NCBI RefSeq assembly: GCF_900109735.1
Contig: NZ_FOAS01000016.1
Span: 1-64,000 of the forward strand
DNA length: 64,000 nt
DNA from: Atopomonas hussainii
GTDB lineage: Bacteria > Pseudomonadota > Gammaproteobacteria > Pseudomonadales > Pseudomonadaceae
Direction of reading: 5' to 3'
Both the position numbers and the translations under genes were made by a program. Shown one piece after another: positions 1-9,045 of this stretch; the first letter of the stretch is position 1, and every line of letters starts with the position of its first letter. The notes beneath the pieces were generated by a model. It searched no databases. It saw only the letters and a program-made list of their open reading frames with translations, and was not told the DNA's origin.

Positions 1-201
1 ATAGAACGCCTGAAAGCCAAAGTGCGCGCCAAAGTCGAGCATCCCTTTCACGTGGTTAAAAATCTGTTTCATTACCGCAAAACGCGCTATCGCGGTCTGA
101 CGAAAAACACGGCGCAGCTGTTCAGCCTGTTTGGCTTCGCGAATTTGCTGCTATCCAAGCGACATTTGATGCGTGCTCACGGGATAAATCCGTCTTGCTG
201 A
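1..201 (+). CDS. IS5 family transposase, C-terminal fragment (partial at window edge)
   Basis: Frame 1 is open from the first base to a TGA at 199-201 and gives 66 residues. The segment contains the VEHPFHVVK and FHYRKTRYRGL-type stretch that follows the catalytic Glu in IS5-group DDE transposases, and ends with a short FGFANLLLSKR-like helix usual for their C-terminus. The N-terminal part and the catalytic Asp residues are outside the window, so activity cannot be judged. Confidence 0.85.
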   Translation: MERLKAKVRAKVEHPFHVVKNLFHYRKTRYRGLTKNTAQLFSLFGFANLLLSKRHLMRAHGINPSC

Positions 202-334
202 CGGGAAATGGCCTCTACGGAGGCTGCGCTAACGCCAAAAGGCGCTAGTCATGCGGGGAATCGAGCTGGTTTTCTGATTTTGCGCTGCGAATCGGCACTG
301 GTGCTGGTGTGAGGCTTAATAAATCAGCGTTTCC
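1..334 (+). mobile_element. IS5-type insertion sequence, right part (cut by window edge)
   Basis: The left part lies outside the window. The visible part is the end of a DDE transposase frame, then about 130 non-coding bases, ending in a likely terminal repeat and a CTAG tetranucleotide that fits the YTAR target typical of the IS5 family. Immediately after it the reading frame of a lytic transglycosylase begins in mid-protein. I infer that the element inserted into that gene. Whether the element is complete cannot be told from this window. Confidence 0.8.
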
Positions 335-338
335 CTAG
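314..338. repeat. Probable right terminal inverted repeat of the IS plus CTAG target site
   Basis: Read from the element's outside edge, the end is GGAAACGCTGATTTATTAAG (314-334 on the complementary strand), followed outside by CTAG at 335-338. IS5-family elements generate 4-bp YTAR duplications, and CTAG fits. The matching left end is not in the window, so both the exact boundary and the duplication are inferred. Confidence 0.55.
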
Positions 339-1269
339 CTACTACGAAAGCTTGCAGAACTTAAACCAGCAGCTGCGCCAGCAAGGCCTTGCCGAGGTGC
401 ATGTGCACTTGGCGCCCGACGCGCTAGAAGACGAGGACTTGCTGCAGTTTGCCAACAGCGGGCTGATCGACAACTTAGTGGTCGATCAACATAAAGCGCG
501 GCTGTGGGAAAAGATTTTGCCGAACATCCACGTACGCCATGCGGTGGCCGTGCGCGAAAACGGTCAGATTGCTTGGATGCTGCGCCAAAGCAACCCGCAA
601 CTGAAAGCCGAGATTGATGCGCACATTAGCCACGAGCTGGGGAAAAACCAAAAAGACCACAACTGGCGACTGATCAAATACTTAAAGCGCACGGCATACC
701 TGAACAACACGCAGTCTGCACAAGCGCGAGCCCGTTTTAGCAAAACCGTCGAGCTGTTCAAACACTACAGTGCGCAGTACGACGCCGACTTTATTTTGAT
801 GATCGCCCAGGGTTATCAGGAGTCTCGCCTTAATCAAGCAGCGCGCAGCCCTGTGGGCGCCATCGGCATCATGCAGCTGATGCCGGCCACGGGCAAAGAA
901 ATGGGCGTTGGAGATATTCACGAGCTTTCGGCCAATATTCACGCCGGGGTGAAATACATCCAAAAGATCCGCAATAGTTATTTTGCCGACCCCGCCATCG
1001 ATGACTTGAACCGACACTTACTGAGTTTCGCGGCCTATAACGCAGGGCCAAATCGCATCAACAAGCTACGCAAGGTCGCTGCCCAGCGCGGGCTCGACCC
1101 AAATATCTGGCATAACAATGTCGAGCGTGTCGTTGCGGAAAAAGTCGGCCGCGAGCCGGTTAATTATGTGGCGAATATTTATGCCTACTACGTGGCCTAC
1201 ACCTTAGCCATGCAGCAAGGTAACGACCGCGCCGAGGCCCGCGAGCACTTCACCCCCCAAGCGCAGTAA
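335..1269 (+). pseudogene. MltF-like lytic murein transglycosylase, 5' end removed by IS insertion
   Basis: The frame reads through from the IS junction and encodes about 310 residues: the C-terminal lobe of a periplasmic solute-binding-like domain (LEDEDLLQF, GLIDNLVVDQHKA), then an SLT lytic transglycosylase domain. The SLT motifs are present: catalytic Glu in AQGYQESRLNQ, GIMQLMPATG and FAAYNAGPNRI. Intact MltF-type proteins have a signal peptide and about 150 more N-terminal residues, absent here. The upstream in-frame stop lies at 310-312, inside the IS. A TTG at 352 could start translation but would give a protein without export signal. I therefore call it a disrupted gene. Its stop is only five bases from the convergent lipoprotein gene. 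Confidence 0.8.
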
Positions 1270-1274
1270 GCACC

Positions 1275-1550
1275 TTAACGCCCAGCGCGCGACTCGCGAA
1301 TGTAGAAGCGCGCTTTTTGTGCCTTGCTGACACAGCCCCGATACGCTTCGAATTGCTGCTGGGTTTTCGCCCCGGTGAGTAACGCCAATGCCTTGGAATA
1401 ACTCACCGTGCCGGCAAAGCCTTCGGCCTTGGCTAAGTCTAGCTCGCGCCATGCGCTATCCAGCTCCGCCGCACAACTGGCGCGACCACTGCTATTGGCG
1501 GCGCAGCCAGCCATCAGCAGCGCTAATACACTCACCATCATCACTCGCAT
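1275..1550 (-). CDS. Small lipoprotein of unknown function
   Basis: 91 residues with a short lipoprotein signal ending in a LMAGC lipobox (Cys16), so it is probably anchored in the outer membrane. The mature part is a short, mostly helical domain with Cys residues near each end (SCAAELD and YRGCVSKAQK) that could pair in the periplasm. I do not recognise a named family. It lies three bases after the stop of selU on the same strand and may be co-transcribed with selD-selU, but nothing ties it to selenium metabolism. Confidence 0.7.
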   Translation of the reverse strand: MRVMMVSVLALLMAGCAANSSGRASCAAELDSAWRELDLAKAEGFAGTVSYSKALALLTGAKTQQQFEAYRGCVSKAQKARFYIRESRAGR

Positions 1551-1553
1551 GGG

Positions 1554-2657
1554 TTATTCCTCGGTTTGGGCTTTGAGGTAGTCGATCACCGCCGCTTGCT
1601 CGCCAGCAAACACCACGCGGGCGGCTTTGCTTTCGCGCTGAAAGGCGTACATAGGGTCGTAGTATTCATTCAGCAAGCCGGCGATCCAGCCTCGGTGGGT
1701 GTCCACCTTGCCGTCTGCCGCTTGTTCATCCAGCGCCTGCTGCATGATGGTGTTTAAGCGTGCAAAGCGCTCGCCGCCTAAGCGTTTCACAATGCGGCTA
1801 AGGCTTCCGCTTAGGTGTTCACGAAAAGCACTAAAGGCCTGCTCGCCTGCGCCGTGCAGGGCGACGAACTCGGCGGCCATATCGACCACATAGTCTTTAA
1901 GAATGCGCTCGATGCGGTTTTCTAGGCTGTCTTCCAGCCATACCAGCGGAAATTCCTTCATGCCGTTATGTAGCGACAGCGGCACGTGACAGCTGCCGAC
2001 GATGCGCCCTTCATCCTCCAGCACAAAGTGCTGAATACCGGTGTGGCGTTTTTTTAAGATATCGATGGCCAAACGGTTTTCGAAGTCGATTTGCGAAGGC
2101 TGCGGCGTGGCATGTTTGCCGAAGCTGGAGCCACGGTGATGGGCATGGCCTTCCAAATCCAGACTATTGCGCAGCGCAGTGATCACCTCGGTTTTGCCCG
2201 TGCCGGTTAACCCGCCGACCACGGTAAAGCGGCACTCACGCACGGCGCTTTCGGTGGTTTCGAGTAAAAAGGTGCGCATGGCCTTGTAGCCACCGGTGAT
2301 GCGCGGGTAATCGCAGCCGGCCTCTTTCAGCCAACGCTGCACGGTTTGCGAGCGCAAGCCGCCGCGAAAGCAGTACAGATAGCCTTCTGGGTTAGCCTTG
2401 GCAAACGCCAGCCACTGCGCCATGCGCGCGTCTTTAATCTTGCCGGAGACCAGCTGGTGGCCCAGTTCGATGGCCGCTTGCTGGCCCTGCTGTTTGTAGC
2501 AAGTGCCGACCTTTTGCCGCTCGGCATCGGTCATCAGCGGCAAACTTAGCGCGGTGGGAAACGCGCCCTTGCTGAACTCCACCGGCGCGCGGGTATCCAT
2601 CATCGGCACATCATTAAGAAACAGCTGCGCGAAGTCGCGGGTATCAGCGCGCATCAC
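1554..2657 (-). CDS. selU: tRNA 2-selenouridine synthase
   Basis: SelU (also MnmH/YbbB) uses selenophosphate to convert 2-thiouridine to 2-selenouridine at the wobble position of certain tRNAs, through a geranylated intermediate. The 367 residues show an N-terminal rhodanese domain with the conserved Cys in [12 protein letters not shown] (about residue 95) and a C-terminal P-loop domain with GLTGTGKTE (about 149-157). The length matches the family. Its start overlaps the stop of selD by four bases, so selenophosphate producer and consumer are translationally coupled. No selA or selB is seen here, so this window supports only the tRNA-modification use of selenium. Confidence 0.95.
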   Translation of the reverse strand: MMRADTRDFAQLFLNDVPMMDTRAPVEFSKGAFPTALSLPLMTDAERQKVGTCYKQQGQQAAIELGHQLVSGKIKDARMAQWLAFAKANPEGYLYCFRGGLRSQTVQRWLKEAGCDYPRITGGYKAMRTFLLETTESAVRECRFTVVGGLTGTGKTEVITALRNSLDLEGHAHHRGSSFGKHATPQPSQIDFENRLAIDILKKRHTGIQHFVLEDEGRIVGSCHVPLSLHNGMKEFPLVWLEDSLENRIERILKDYVVDMAAEFVALHGAGEQAFSAFREHLSGSLSRIVKRLGGERFARLNTIMQQALDEQAADGKVDTHRGWIAGLLNEYYDPMYAFQRESKAARVVFAGEQAAVIDYLKAQTEE

Positions 2658-3694
2658 AGCACCTCAACCCACGCTTCGCCGTCGCGTTTGGCGCGTAGCT
2701 GGCCAATTGGCGCCAGTTGCAGGCCCAGCTCGGCAGCGCTAGCGAGAAACTCGGCTTCGCCCTCGGGGCTTACCGCCACCAACAAACCACCACTGGTTTG
2801 CGGGTCGCACAGCACCTGTTGTTGCGCCTCGTTGATTGCACCGACCTTGTGGCCGTAACTGTCGTAGTTACGCAGCGTGCCGCCGGGCACACAACCTTGT
2901 TCGAGGTAATACGGCACGCTCGGCAGCAGCGGCACGGCAGCGTGATTCAGCTCGGCCGTTAAACCTGCGCCCTCAGCCATCTCGACCAAGTGGCCGAGCA
3001 AGCCAAAACCGGTGACATCGGTCATCGCCTTAACGCCGGCCAGTTTGGCAAACGCCGCGCCGGGCTTGTTCAGGGTGCACATCCAATCGCGCGCCAGCCC
3101 TACGTCTTCGGTGCGCAGCTTGCCCTTCTTCTCGGCGGTGGTGAGGATGCCGATGCCCAGCGGCTTGGTCAGGTAAAAACGGCAGCCGGCGCTGGCGGTG
3201 TCGTTACGCTTGAGCTGGGTTTTATCCACCACGCCAGTCACCGCAAGACCGAAGATCGGCTCGGGCGCGTCAATCGAGTGCCCGCCCGCCAACGGGATAC
3301 CGGCGGCGTCGCAGGCCTTGCGGCCACCGGCGACCACCTCGCGGGCGACTTCCGGCGGCAGCACATTGACCGGCCAGCCGAGAATGGCAATCGCCATTAA
3401 CGGCGTGCCGCCCATGGCGTAGATATCGCTGATCGCATTGGTGGCGGCGATGCGGCCAAAATCGAACGGGTCGTCGACAATTGGCATAAAGAAGTCGGTA
3501 GTCGACACCACGCCGCGCGCGTCATCCAGCGCATACACGGCGGCATCATCGCGCGAGGCATTGCCCACCCACAGGCGCGGGTCTAAATGCTGTGCGCCGC
3601 TGCCGGCGAGAATCACATCCAGTACCTTGGGCGAAATTTTGCAGCCGCAACCGGCACCGTGGCTGTATTGGGTCAGACGAATCGGCTCGCTCAT
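2654..3694 (-). CDS. selD: Selenide, water dikinase (selenophosphate synthetase)
   Basis: SelD makes selenophosphate from selenide and ATP. The 346 residues begin with the typical [14 protein letters not shown] segment carrying the catalytic Cys16 (a Cys enzyme, not selenocysteine) and the Lys19 next to it. Further family marks are the ATP/Mg-binding Asp-rich strands ([10 protein letters not shown]) and the GGHSID and [12 protein letters not shown] motifs. Its 3' end overlaps selU. The 124-base gap to the divergent patatin gene must hold the promoter of this pair. Confidence 0.96.
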   Translation of the reverse strand: MSEPIRLTQYSHGAGCGCKISPKVLDVILAGSGAQHLDPRLWVGNASRDDAAVYALDDARGVVSTTDFFMPIVDDPFDFGRIAATNAISDIYAMGGTPLMAIAILGWPVNVLPPEVAREVVAGGRKACDAAGIPLAGGHSIDAPEPIFGLAVTGVVDKTQLKRNDTASAGCRFYLTKPLGIGILTTAEKKGKLRTEDVGLARDWMCTLNKPGAAFAKLAGVKAMTDVTGFGLLGHLVEMAEGAGLTAELNHAAVPLLPSVPYYLEQGCVPGGTLRNYDSYGHKVGAINEAQQQVLCDPQTSGGLLVAVSPEGEAEFLASAAELGLQLAPIGQLRAKRDGEAWVEVL

Positions 3695-3818
3695 GGCACT
3701 CTCAAGCTATCAATAAGGCCGCCGATTGTAGCAAAGCCAACCCGCCACAGGACGCACCCCGCGCATGACAGCGCGCCGCGCCTTGCCGTAGGCTGAGGGT
3801 ATTGCAGGGGGAAACCAC

Positions 3819-4835
3819 ATGAGCAAAACAGTAGCGCTAGTGCTCGGCTCGGGCGGCGCGCGGGGCTATGCGCATATCGGCGTGATCGAAGAATTAGAAG
3901 CGCGCGGCTACGACATTCAATGCATTGCCGGCTGCTCGATGGGCGCTATCGTCGGCGGCATCTTTGCTGCCGGCAAACTGCAGGATTACAAAAAGTGGGT
4001 CATGGGGCTGGATACCTTCCAGGTGCTGCGCCTTTTGGACGTCAACTTCGGCCTAGGCGCCATGCGCGGCAGCAAAGTGTTCGGGCAGATCGAGAAAATG
4101 CTCGGCGATATCACCATTGAAGACTTGCCCATCCCCTTCACGGCCGTGGCCACCGACTTAGCCAATCAGCAAGAAATCTGGTTCCAAGAAGGCAGCCTAC
4201 TGAAGGCCATGCGCGCCTCGGCAGCCATTCCCAGCCTGTTTACCCCGGTGCTGCATGGCAATCGCCTGCTGGTCGACGGCGGCCTGCTCAATCCCCTACC
4301 GATAGTGCCGGTGGTGTCTAGCCATTGTGATCTGATCATTGCCGTCAACCTTGCTGGCAATAACCACCAACGCTACCCGCTACCGCACATCGAACGTCCT
4401 GCACCGCTGAAGAATAAGGTCAATCAACTCATTGAGCGCTTGGGCGAATTTGGTCAGCGCTGGGCCTCGCGCAATGGCCACACCGATGTGGAAAGCCTGA
4501 TCAGCGACCTGCGCGCCGAACTACCAGAACAGCAAGACACTGACAGCGCTGCCAGCCAGCCGCCCGACAACAGCAAGTTATTAACCGCCAATGCCAGCAG
4601 CGAAACCAAGCAAGTCACCCCCGACAACATGCTCGAGCTGGTCAACCACTGCTTTGAAACCATGCAGAGCGCGCTAACCCAATACAAAATTGCCGGTTAT
4701 CCGCCGGATTTGTTGATCAACATCCCCAAACGCGTGTGTCGCTTCTATGATTTTGACAAAGGCCCTGAATTGATTGCGCTGGGCCGGCAGATTGCCCGCG
4801 ACCGTCTGGATCAATTTGAGAACCTCAATGGCTGA
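3819..4835 (+). CDS. Patatin-like phospholipase / NTE family protein
   Basis: Patatin-fold serine hydrolases of the RssA/YchK/NTE type cleave acyl esters of lipids with a Ser-Asp dyad. Present are the oxyanion loop GSGGARG (residues 10-16), the nucleophile in GCSMG (Ser40) and the dyad Asp in VDGGLLNPLP (Asp153), so it should be active. Residues about 190-270 form a polar, low-complexity insertion before a helical C-terminus. 338 residues, no signal peptide. An AGGGGG ribosome-binding site lies 8 bases before the ATG. The last eight bases overlap the start of the following cyclase gene, which suggests coupled translation. Natural substrate unknown. Confidence 0.9.
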   Translation: MSKTVALVLGSGGARGYAHIGVIEELEARGYDIQCIAGCSMGAIVGGIFAAGKLQDYKKWVMGLDTFQVLRLLDVNFGLGAMRGSKVFGQIEKMLGDITIEDLPIPFTAVATDLANQQEIWFQEGSLLKAMRASAAIPSLFTPVLHGNRLLVDGGLLNPLPIVPVVSSHCDLIIAVNLAGNNHQRYPLPHIERPAPLKNKVNQLIERLGEFGQRWASRNGHTDVESLISDLRAELPEQQDTDSAASQPPDNSKLLTANASSETKQVTPDNMLELVNHCFETMQSALTQYKIAGYPPDLLINIPKRVCRFYDFDKGPELIALGRQIARDRLDQFENLNG

Positions 4836-5877
4836 TACGCCCATCCCCACCGAACTGCTCGACACCTTGCTGGCCAACGCCCGCGCCAACGAGGCGATCA
4901 TGCGCAAGCTGTTCCGCCTTGAGGTACAGCTGCTGTCGTGCCAAGCCAGCGAAGATATTTGCGAGCGCCTGCTGCAACTCATCGAGCAGCTGTTTAGCGT
5001 GCCGATGGTGTGGTTTGTGTTGGAGAAAAACACCGCGCTGGTGCCGCTGCTAAAAAGCTTTCAACGCTCCGAGTTACTGCGCCAGCGACTGACCTTGCAA
5101 ACCCGCGAGCAAATCACCAGCTGGCTGCCGCGCAAAGAAGGCGCGCGACTGATTAACCAAGAGCTGGGCCTATATCACAAGCTATTGCCCAGTGCGTACA
5201 AACAACAAAAGCCCGGCTCGCTAGCGATTATTCCGCTGACTATTGAAGGCAATCGCTGCGGCGCGCTGCTACAAGCCAGCCCCGACGCGGCACGCTTTAG
5301 CCCTAACCAAGACACCTTCTTCTTGGACCAGCTGGGGGTAAAAAGCTCGCTGTATTTATCCAACGGCCTAGTGCGCCAGCAACTGGCCTTCTTCGCCACC
5401 CGCGACCCACTCACCGGCCTGCGTAACCGTCGCGAGCTGGATGAAACCCTGCCACGCCTACTCAGTCTGCAGCGCCGCCATGAGCAAAGCCTGGCCGTGC
5501 TGTTTATGGACTGCGACGGTTTTAAGCAAGTCAACGACCGCTACGGCCACGCCGCCGGCGACAAGCTGCTGGTGCACCTGGCTCGCCTGCTGGAACAAGC
5601 CCTGCGCAACAGCGACTTGCTGTTCCGTTTTGCCGGCGACGAGTTTGTGGTCATCCTGCCGCAAGAAACCCACGAAAGCGCCACGGCGCTGGCCAAGCGC
5701 CTGCAAAAGCAGCTCAGCGAACAGCCGCTGCAACTCGACGATGTGAGCCTGTCACTGGCGATCAGCATCGGCACCGCCGCCAGCGATCAACTGCCAGAGG
5801 CCAACGCACAAACCTTGCTGCATGCCGCTGACCATGCTCTTTACGAGAATAAACGCCAGCGGCAGCTGCACCCTTAA
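4828..5877 (+). CDS. Diguanylate cyclase with DUF484 sensor domain
   Basis: 349 residues starting with MADTPIPTEL. Residues about 10-175 resemble DUF484, a GAF-like domain (ANEAIMRKLFRLEVQLLS, TREQITSWLPRKEGARLI). Residues 190-345 are a GGDEF domain that makes cyclic di-GMP, with DPLTGLRNRRELD, the signature AGDEF at 269-273 (Ala for the first Gly is a common active variant) and an RxxD inhibitory site, RNSD, at 260-263, exactly five residues before the signature. The start at 4828 is preferred over an in-frame ATG at 4774 because the latter lies deep inside the patatin gene. The 3' end overlaps the convergent CDF gene by four bases. Confidence 0.9.
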   Translation: MADTPIPTELLDTLLANARANEAIMRKLFRLEVQLLSCQASEDICERLLQLIEQLFSVPMVWFVLEKNTALVPLLKSFQRSELLRQRLTLQTREQITSWLPRKEGARLINQELGLYHKLLPSAYKQQKPGSLAIIPLTIEGNRCGALLQASPDAARFSPNQDTFFLDQLGVKSSLYLSNGLVRQQLAFFATRDPLTGLRNRRELDETLPRLLSLQRRHEQSLAVLFMDCDGFKQVNDRYGHAAGDKLLVHLARLLEQALRNSDLLFRFAGDEFVVILPQETHESATALAKRLQKQLSEQPLQLDDVSLSLAISIGTAASDQLPEANAQTLLHAADHALYENKRQRQLHP

Positions 5878-6488
5878 GCCTGCTGCCCACGCAATTCAGC
5901 GCGCGCCTGCACCACCACCTGCACACTGGCCGTTAGGGCTAGGCTCGCCATCACCGCTGCCACCGCCACATCGGGCCAATGGCTGCCCGTACCAAACACC
6001 CCTACCGCCGCTGCGACCACCGCCAGATTGCCCAACGCGTCATTACGCGAGCACAACCACACCGAACGCATGTTCGCGTTACCCTCACGAAAGGCATACA
6101 GCAACCAAGCCACCGCCACGTTAGCCAACAAGGCCAGCACACCGACCACACCCATAGTGATCGGCTCCGGCGCCGCCCCCTGCCACACACGCCACAACGC
6201 TGCACCCAGCACAAAGCAGCCAAACACCCCCATGCTCAGGCCTTTAAGCATGGCCGCACGGGCATGCCACACCGGCAGCATGCCGAGCACTAATAACGAG
6301 ATCGCGTAGTTGGCGCTGTCGCCAAAAAAGTCCAGCGCATCGGCCAGCAAGGCCAACGAACCGGCAGACACACCGGCGACAATCTCCAACACAAACATGC
6401 TGGCGTTCACCGCCAAGGCAATCCACAACGCGCGGCGAAACGCTTGGGTTTTGGCCGCTGCTTGCGGCGCACAACAATGGGCAGACAT
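5874..6488 (-). CDS. CDF-family divalent metal cation exporter
   Basis: Cation diffusion facilitators export Zn, Cd, Co or similar ions with protons. The 204 residues have about six membrane segments and the membrane metal-site motif in LLADALDFFGDSANY (Asp50, Asp53, Asp57), with the partner motif SRNDALGN. The long cytoplasmic C-terminal domain of ZitB/CzcD is missing, as in the compact CDF subgroup. The N-terminus MSAHCCAP may help bind metal. The start at 6488 is chosen because AGGAG stands eight bases upstream; a longer frame to 6569 runs through the operator. It is divergent from a CadR/PbrR-like regulator, which points to Cd, Pb or Zn resistance. Confidence 0.88.
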   Translation of the reverse strand: MSAHCCAPQAAAKTQAFRRALWIALAVNASMFVLEIVAGVSAGSLALLADALDFFGDSANYAISLLVLGMLPVWHARAAMLKGLSMGVFGCFVLGAALWRVWQGAAPEPITMGVVGVLALLANVAVAWLLYAFREGNANMRSVWLCSRNDALGNLAVVAAAVGVFGTGSHWPDVAVAAVMASLALTASVQVVVQARAELRGQQA

Positions 6489-6519
6489 AGCGCACTCCTT
6501 GATTGATTTCACTGAGCGC

Positions 6520-6550
6520 ATTACAAAGTCTGGAGCAACTCCAGAGTCAA
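6520..6550 (-). promoter_or_regulatory. MerR-type promoter/operator for the CDF exporter
   Basis: On the minus strand there is a -35 TTGACT (6550-6545), a 19-base spacer and a -10 TGTAAT (6525-6520). The spacer holds the palindrome TCTGGAGTTGCTCCAGA. A 19-20 base spacer spanned by a dyad is the hallmark of promoters activated by MerR-family regulators, which twist the DNA to realign the two boxes. The regulator gene starts 30 bases away on the other strand. Confidence 0.85.
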
Positions 6551-6580
6551 GCCCTGCTTGGCACACCAAAGGGCCCTACC

Positions 6581-7018
6581 ATGAAGATAGGCGAACTGGC
6601 CGAACACACCGGCTGCAGCATCGACACCATTCGCTATTACGAGAAGGCCGGCCTGCTCAGCGCCGCCCCACGCAGCGCCAGCAACTACCGGCACTACAGC
6701 GCCATGCATGTGGATGAGCTGCGCTTTATCCGCAACTGCCGCGCACTGGACATGACCCACGAAGAAATCCGCACCCTACAAGCCAGCCGCGCCGCGCCGG
6801 AGCAAAGCTGCGCCAGCGTGAATGACTTAATCGACGAACACTTAGAGCACATCGCCCAGCGCATTGCGCTACTGCAGCACCTGCAAAGCGATCTCAGCAC
6901 CTTACGCCAGCACTGCCAAAACGCCGGGCGCAGTGGTGATTGTGCGATTTTGCAGGAGCTTGCCGAAGAAGCCCTACCCTGCGGGGAAGAGCACCGCGCA
7001 GGACCAGGCAAGCATTAG
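6581..7018 (+). CDS. MerR-family metal-responsive regulator, CadR/PbrR-like
   Basis: 145 residues. An N-terminal winged helix-turn-helix (MKIGELAEHTGCSIDTIRYYEKAGLL begins it) is followed by the dimerisation helix and a metal loop. Cys residues in FIRNCRALDM, EQSCASVNDLIDEH and QHCQNAGRSGDCAILQ match the CadR/PbrR arrangement for Cd(II)/Pb(II). The ATG at 6581 starts the conserved domain; an upstream in-frame ATG at 6503 lies within the operator region. The adjacent 19-base-spacer promoter faces the CDF exporter, so this protein most likely switches that gene on when metal binds. The exact metal is inference. Confidence 0.9.
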   Translation: MKIGELAEHTGCSIDTIRYYEKAGLLSAAPRSASNYRHYSAMHVDELRFIRNCRALDMTHEEIRTLQASRAAPEQSCASVNDLIDEHLEHIAQRIALLQHLQSDLSTLRQHCQNAGRSGDCAILQELAEEALPCGEEHRAGPGKH

Positions 7019-7061
7019 ACAAGCCCCAACCGAAGGCTAAACACCGCTGGTTAATTGCAGG

Positions 7062-8432
7062 TTACGCCCCCGCCAACATCATGTTGTCGATCAACAGCGA
7101 GCCGGTGCGTACGTTGCCGCGCAGATCAAGGTCGTTACCGATGGCGACGATGTTGTGGAACATGTCTTTGAGGTTGCCGGCGATGGTGACTTCTTGCACG
7201 GGGAACTGGATTTGCCCGTTCTCGACCCAGTAACCGCCGGCGCCGCGCGAGTAGTCGCCGGTGACCATGTTCACGCCCTGGCCCATCAGCTCGGTGACTA
7301 ACAAGCCGCGGTCGAGCTTTTTCAGCATGGCGGCAAAGTCGTCATTGCCGTGGCTGACAAACAGGTTATGCACGCCGCCGGCGTTGGCGGTGCTGGGCAT
7401 GCCGAGCTTGCGGCCTGAGTAGGTGCTGAGCAGGTACGAGCTAAGCACGCCGTCTTTGACGAAATGCTGCGCGCGGGTGGCGAGACCGTCGTTATCGAAA
7501 CTGCTGCTACCCAGCAGACCCGGCAGGTGCGGGCGCTCGTCGAGGCTTAGCCAGCTGGGGAATACTGGCTGGCCCAGCGCGCCTTCTAAGAACGAGCTTT
7601 TGCGGTACAAGTTGCCGCCGGAGATAGCCGCAATAAAGTGGCCCAGCACGCCGCTGGCTATTTCTGGGGCAAACAGCACCGGCACTTGCGCAGTGGGCAC
7701 CGAGCGCGCGCCCAAACGCGCCAAGGTGCGTTCGGCAGCCTTGCGACCAATGGCTTCGGCGGCTTGCAGGTTGCTGGCGTTGCGTTTGACGTCGTACCAG
7801 TAATCGCGCTGCATTTGTCGCTCGCCGGCTTCTTGCGCCTCAGCAATCATCACGCAGCTTAAGCTGTGTCGGGTGCCGGCATAGCCGCCGATAAAGCCGT
7901 GGCTGTTGCCGTACACGCGGCAGCCTTGATAGAGGTTTACGCTGGCACCGTCGGAGTTGCTTAGGCGCGTATCCACGGCAAAGGCGGCGGCTTCCATGTT
8001 CTGCGCCAGCTCGATAGCTTGGTCGGCGCCCAGAGCCCACGGGTGGTAAAGGTCTAGATTTGGCAGGTCTTTGGCCATCAGCGCGGCATCGGCCAGGCCC
8101 GCGCAGGGGTCTTCGGAGGCGTGCTTGGCAATCGTCAGCGCCGCTTCTACTGCTTGCTTGATGGCCGCAGGCGAAGTGTCTGAGGTACTCGCCGAGCCTT
8201 TGCGCTGGCCGCTGTAAAGGGTGATGGCAAAGCCTTGGTCGCGGTTGAACTCGAGGGTTTCTACCTCGCCACGGCGCACATTCACCGACAAACCTTGATT
8301 GAGCGACACGCCCACTTCGCAGGCACTGGCGCCCTGCTGCTTGGCTTCATCGACAATTTGCGCCACTAAGGCCTCTAGGCGGGGCAAATCTTCGGGGCCG
8401 ACACCAGCAGAATTGGCCACGTTGGCTGTCAT
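7062..8432 (-). CDS. pmbA: TldE/PmbA subunit of the TldD-TldE metalloprotease
   Basis: 456 residues of the PmbA/TldE family. Together with TldD it forms a heterodimeric protease that processes small peptides such as microcin B17 and degrades antitoxin CcdA in E. coli. TldE lacks the metal site, which is in TldD. Family features include the N-terminal NVRRGEVETLEFNRDQG and the C-terminal GGYWVENGQIQFPVQEVTIAGNL. A GGAGAG ribosome-binding site precedes the ATG. Unusually close to its partner: tldD lies about 600 bases downstream with only darP (opposite strand) between them. Confidence 0.95.
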   Translation of the reverse strand: MTANVANSAGVGPEDLPRLEALVAQIVDEAKQQGASACEVGVSLNQGLSVNVRRGEVETLEFNRDQGFAITLYSGQRKGSASTSDTSPAAIKQAVEAALTIAKHASEDPCAGLADAALMAKDLPNLDLYHPWALGADQAIELAQNMEAAAFAVDTRLSNSDGASVNLYQGCRVYGNSHGFIGGYAGTRHSLSCVMIAEAQEAGERQMQRDYWYDVKRNASNLQAAEAIGRKAAERTLARLGARSVPTAQVPVLFAPEIASGVLGHFIAAISGGNLYRKSSFLEGALGQPVFPSWLSLDERPHLPGLLGSSSFDNDGLATRAQHFVKDGVLSSYLLSTYSGRKLGMPSTANAGGVHNLFVSHGNDDFAAMLKKLDRGLLVTELMGQGVNMVTGDYSRGAGGYWVENGQIQFPVQEVTIAGNLKDMFHNIVAIGNDLDLRGNVRTGSLLIDNMMLAGA

Positions 8433-8503
8433 TGTGTTCTCTCCTTCGCGCGCTTGGCGGGTGCCTCGGCTATCATAGGCACCTCGCTTTTGGATAACCG
8501 CGC

Positions 8504-9022
8504 ATGACTGACTATTACGACGATCAAGATTTCCAGGACAAGAGTAAGTCCCAGGTTAAGCGTGAGCTGCACGCGCTGCAGGATTTGGGCGCCCGCTTGG
8601 TAGAGCTGGGCCCCGATGTGTGGCAGCGCCTGCCGCTGTCGGACGCGCTGCAACGCGCGCTGAGCGAAGCGCCCAAGCACAAGCAGCACATCGCGAAAAA
8701 ACGTCACACCCAGTTTATTGGCAAGCTGCTGCGTGAGCAGGACTTGGAGGAGGTGTACGCCATGCTGGAGCAGCTGGATAACGCCAGCCGCAGCTACAAC
8801 GAGCGCTTTCATGCGCTGGAACGCTGGCGTGAACGCCTGCTGGACAACGAAGAGGCGCTCACCGAATTTCTCGCTCAGTACCCCGACGCCGACCGCCAGC
8901 AGTTGCGCCAGATGATTCGCAACGCGCAAAAAGAAGCGGCCGAGAACAAACCGCCGGCCACCAGCCGCAAGCTGTTCAAGTACCTGCGCGAGCTGGATGA
9001 ACAGCAGCGCGGCTTGCTCTAA
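8504..9022 (+). CDS. darP: DarP (YjgA/DUF615), 50S ribosomal subunit assembly factor
   Basis: 172 residues, highly charged and helical, starting [17 protein letters not shown]. The family (formerly YjgA, DUF615) binds late 50S assembly intermediates and helps form the peptidyl transferase centre. The family stretches [21 protein letters not shown], split here across residues 14-34, and [17 protein letters not shown] are clear. It is divergent from pmbA and convergent with tldD, the same arrangement as in many gammaproteobacteria. Confidence 0.93.
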   Translation: MTDYYDDQDFQDKSKSQVKRELHALQDLGARLVELGPDVWQRLPLSDALQRALSEAPKHKQHIAKKRHTQFIGKLLREQDLEEVYAMLEQLDNASRSYNERFHALERWRERLLDNEEALTEFLAQYPDADRQQLRQMIRNAQKEAAENKPPATSRKLFKYLRELDEQQRGLL

Positions 9023-9045
9023 GAAGGTTATGCGCGGCGGCACAC

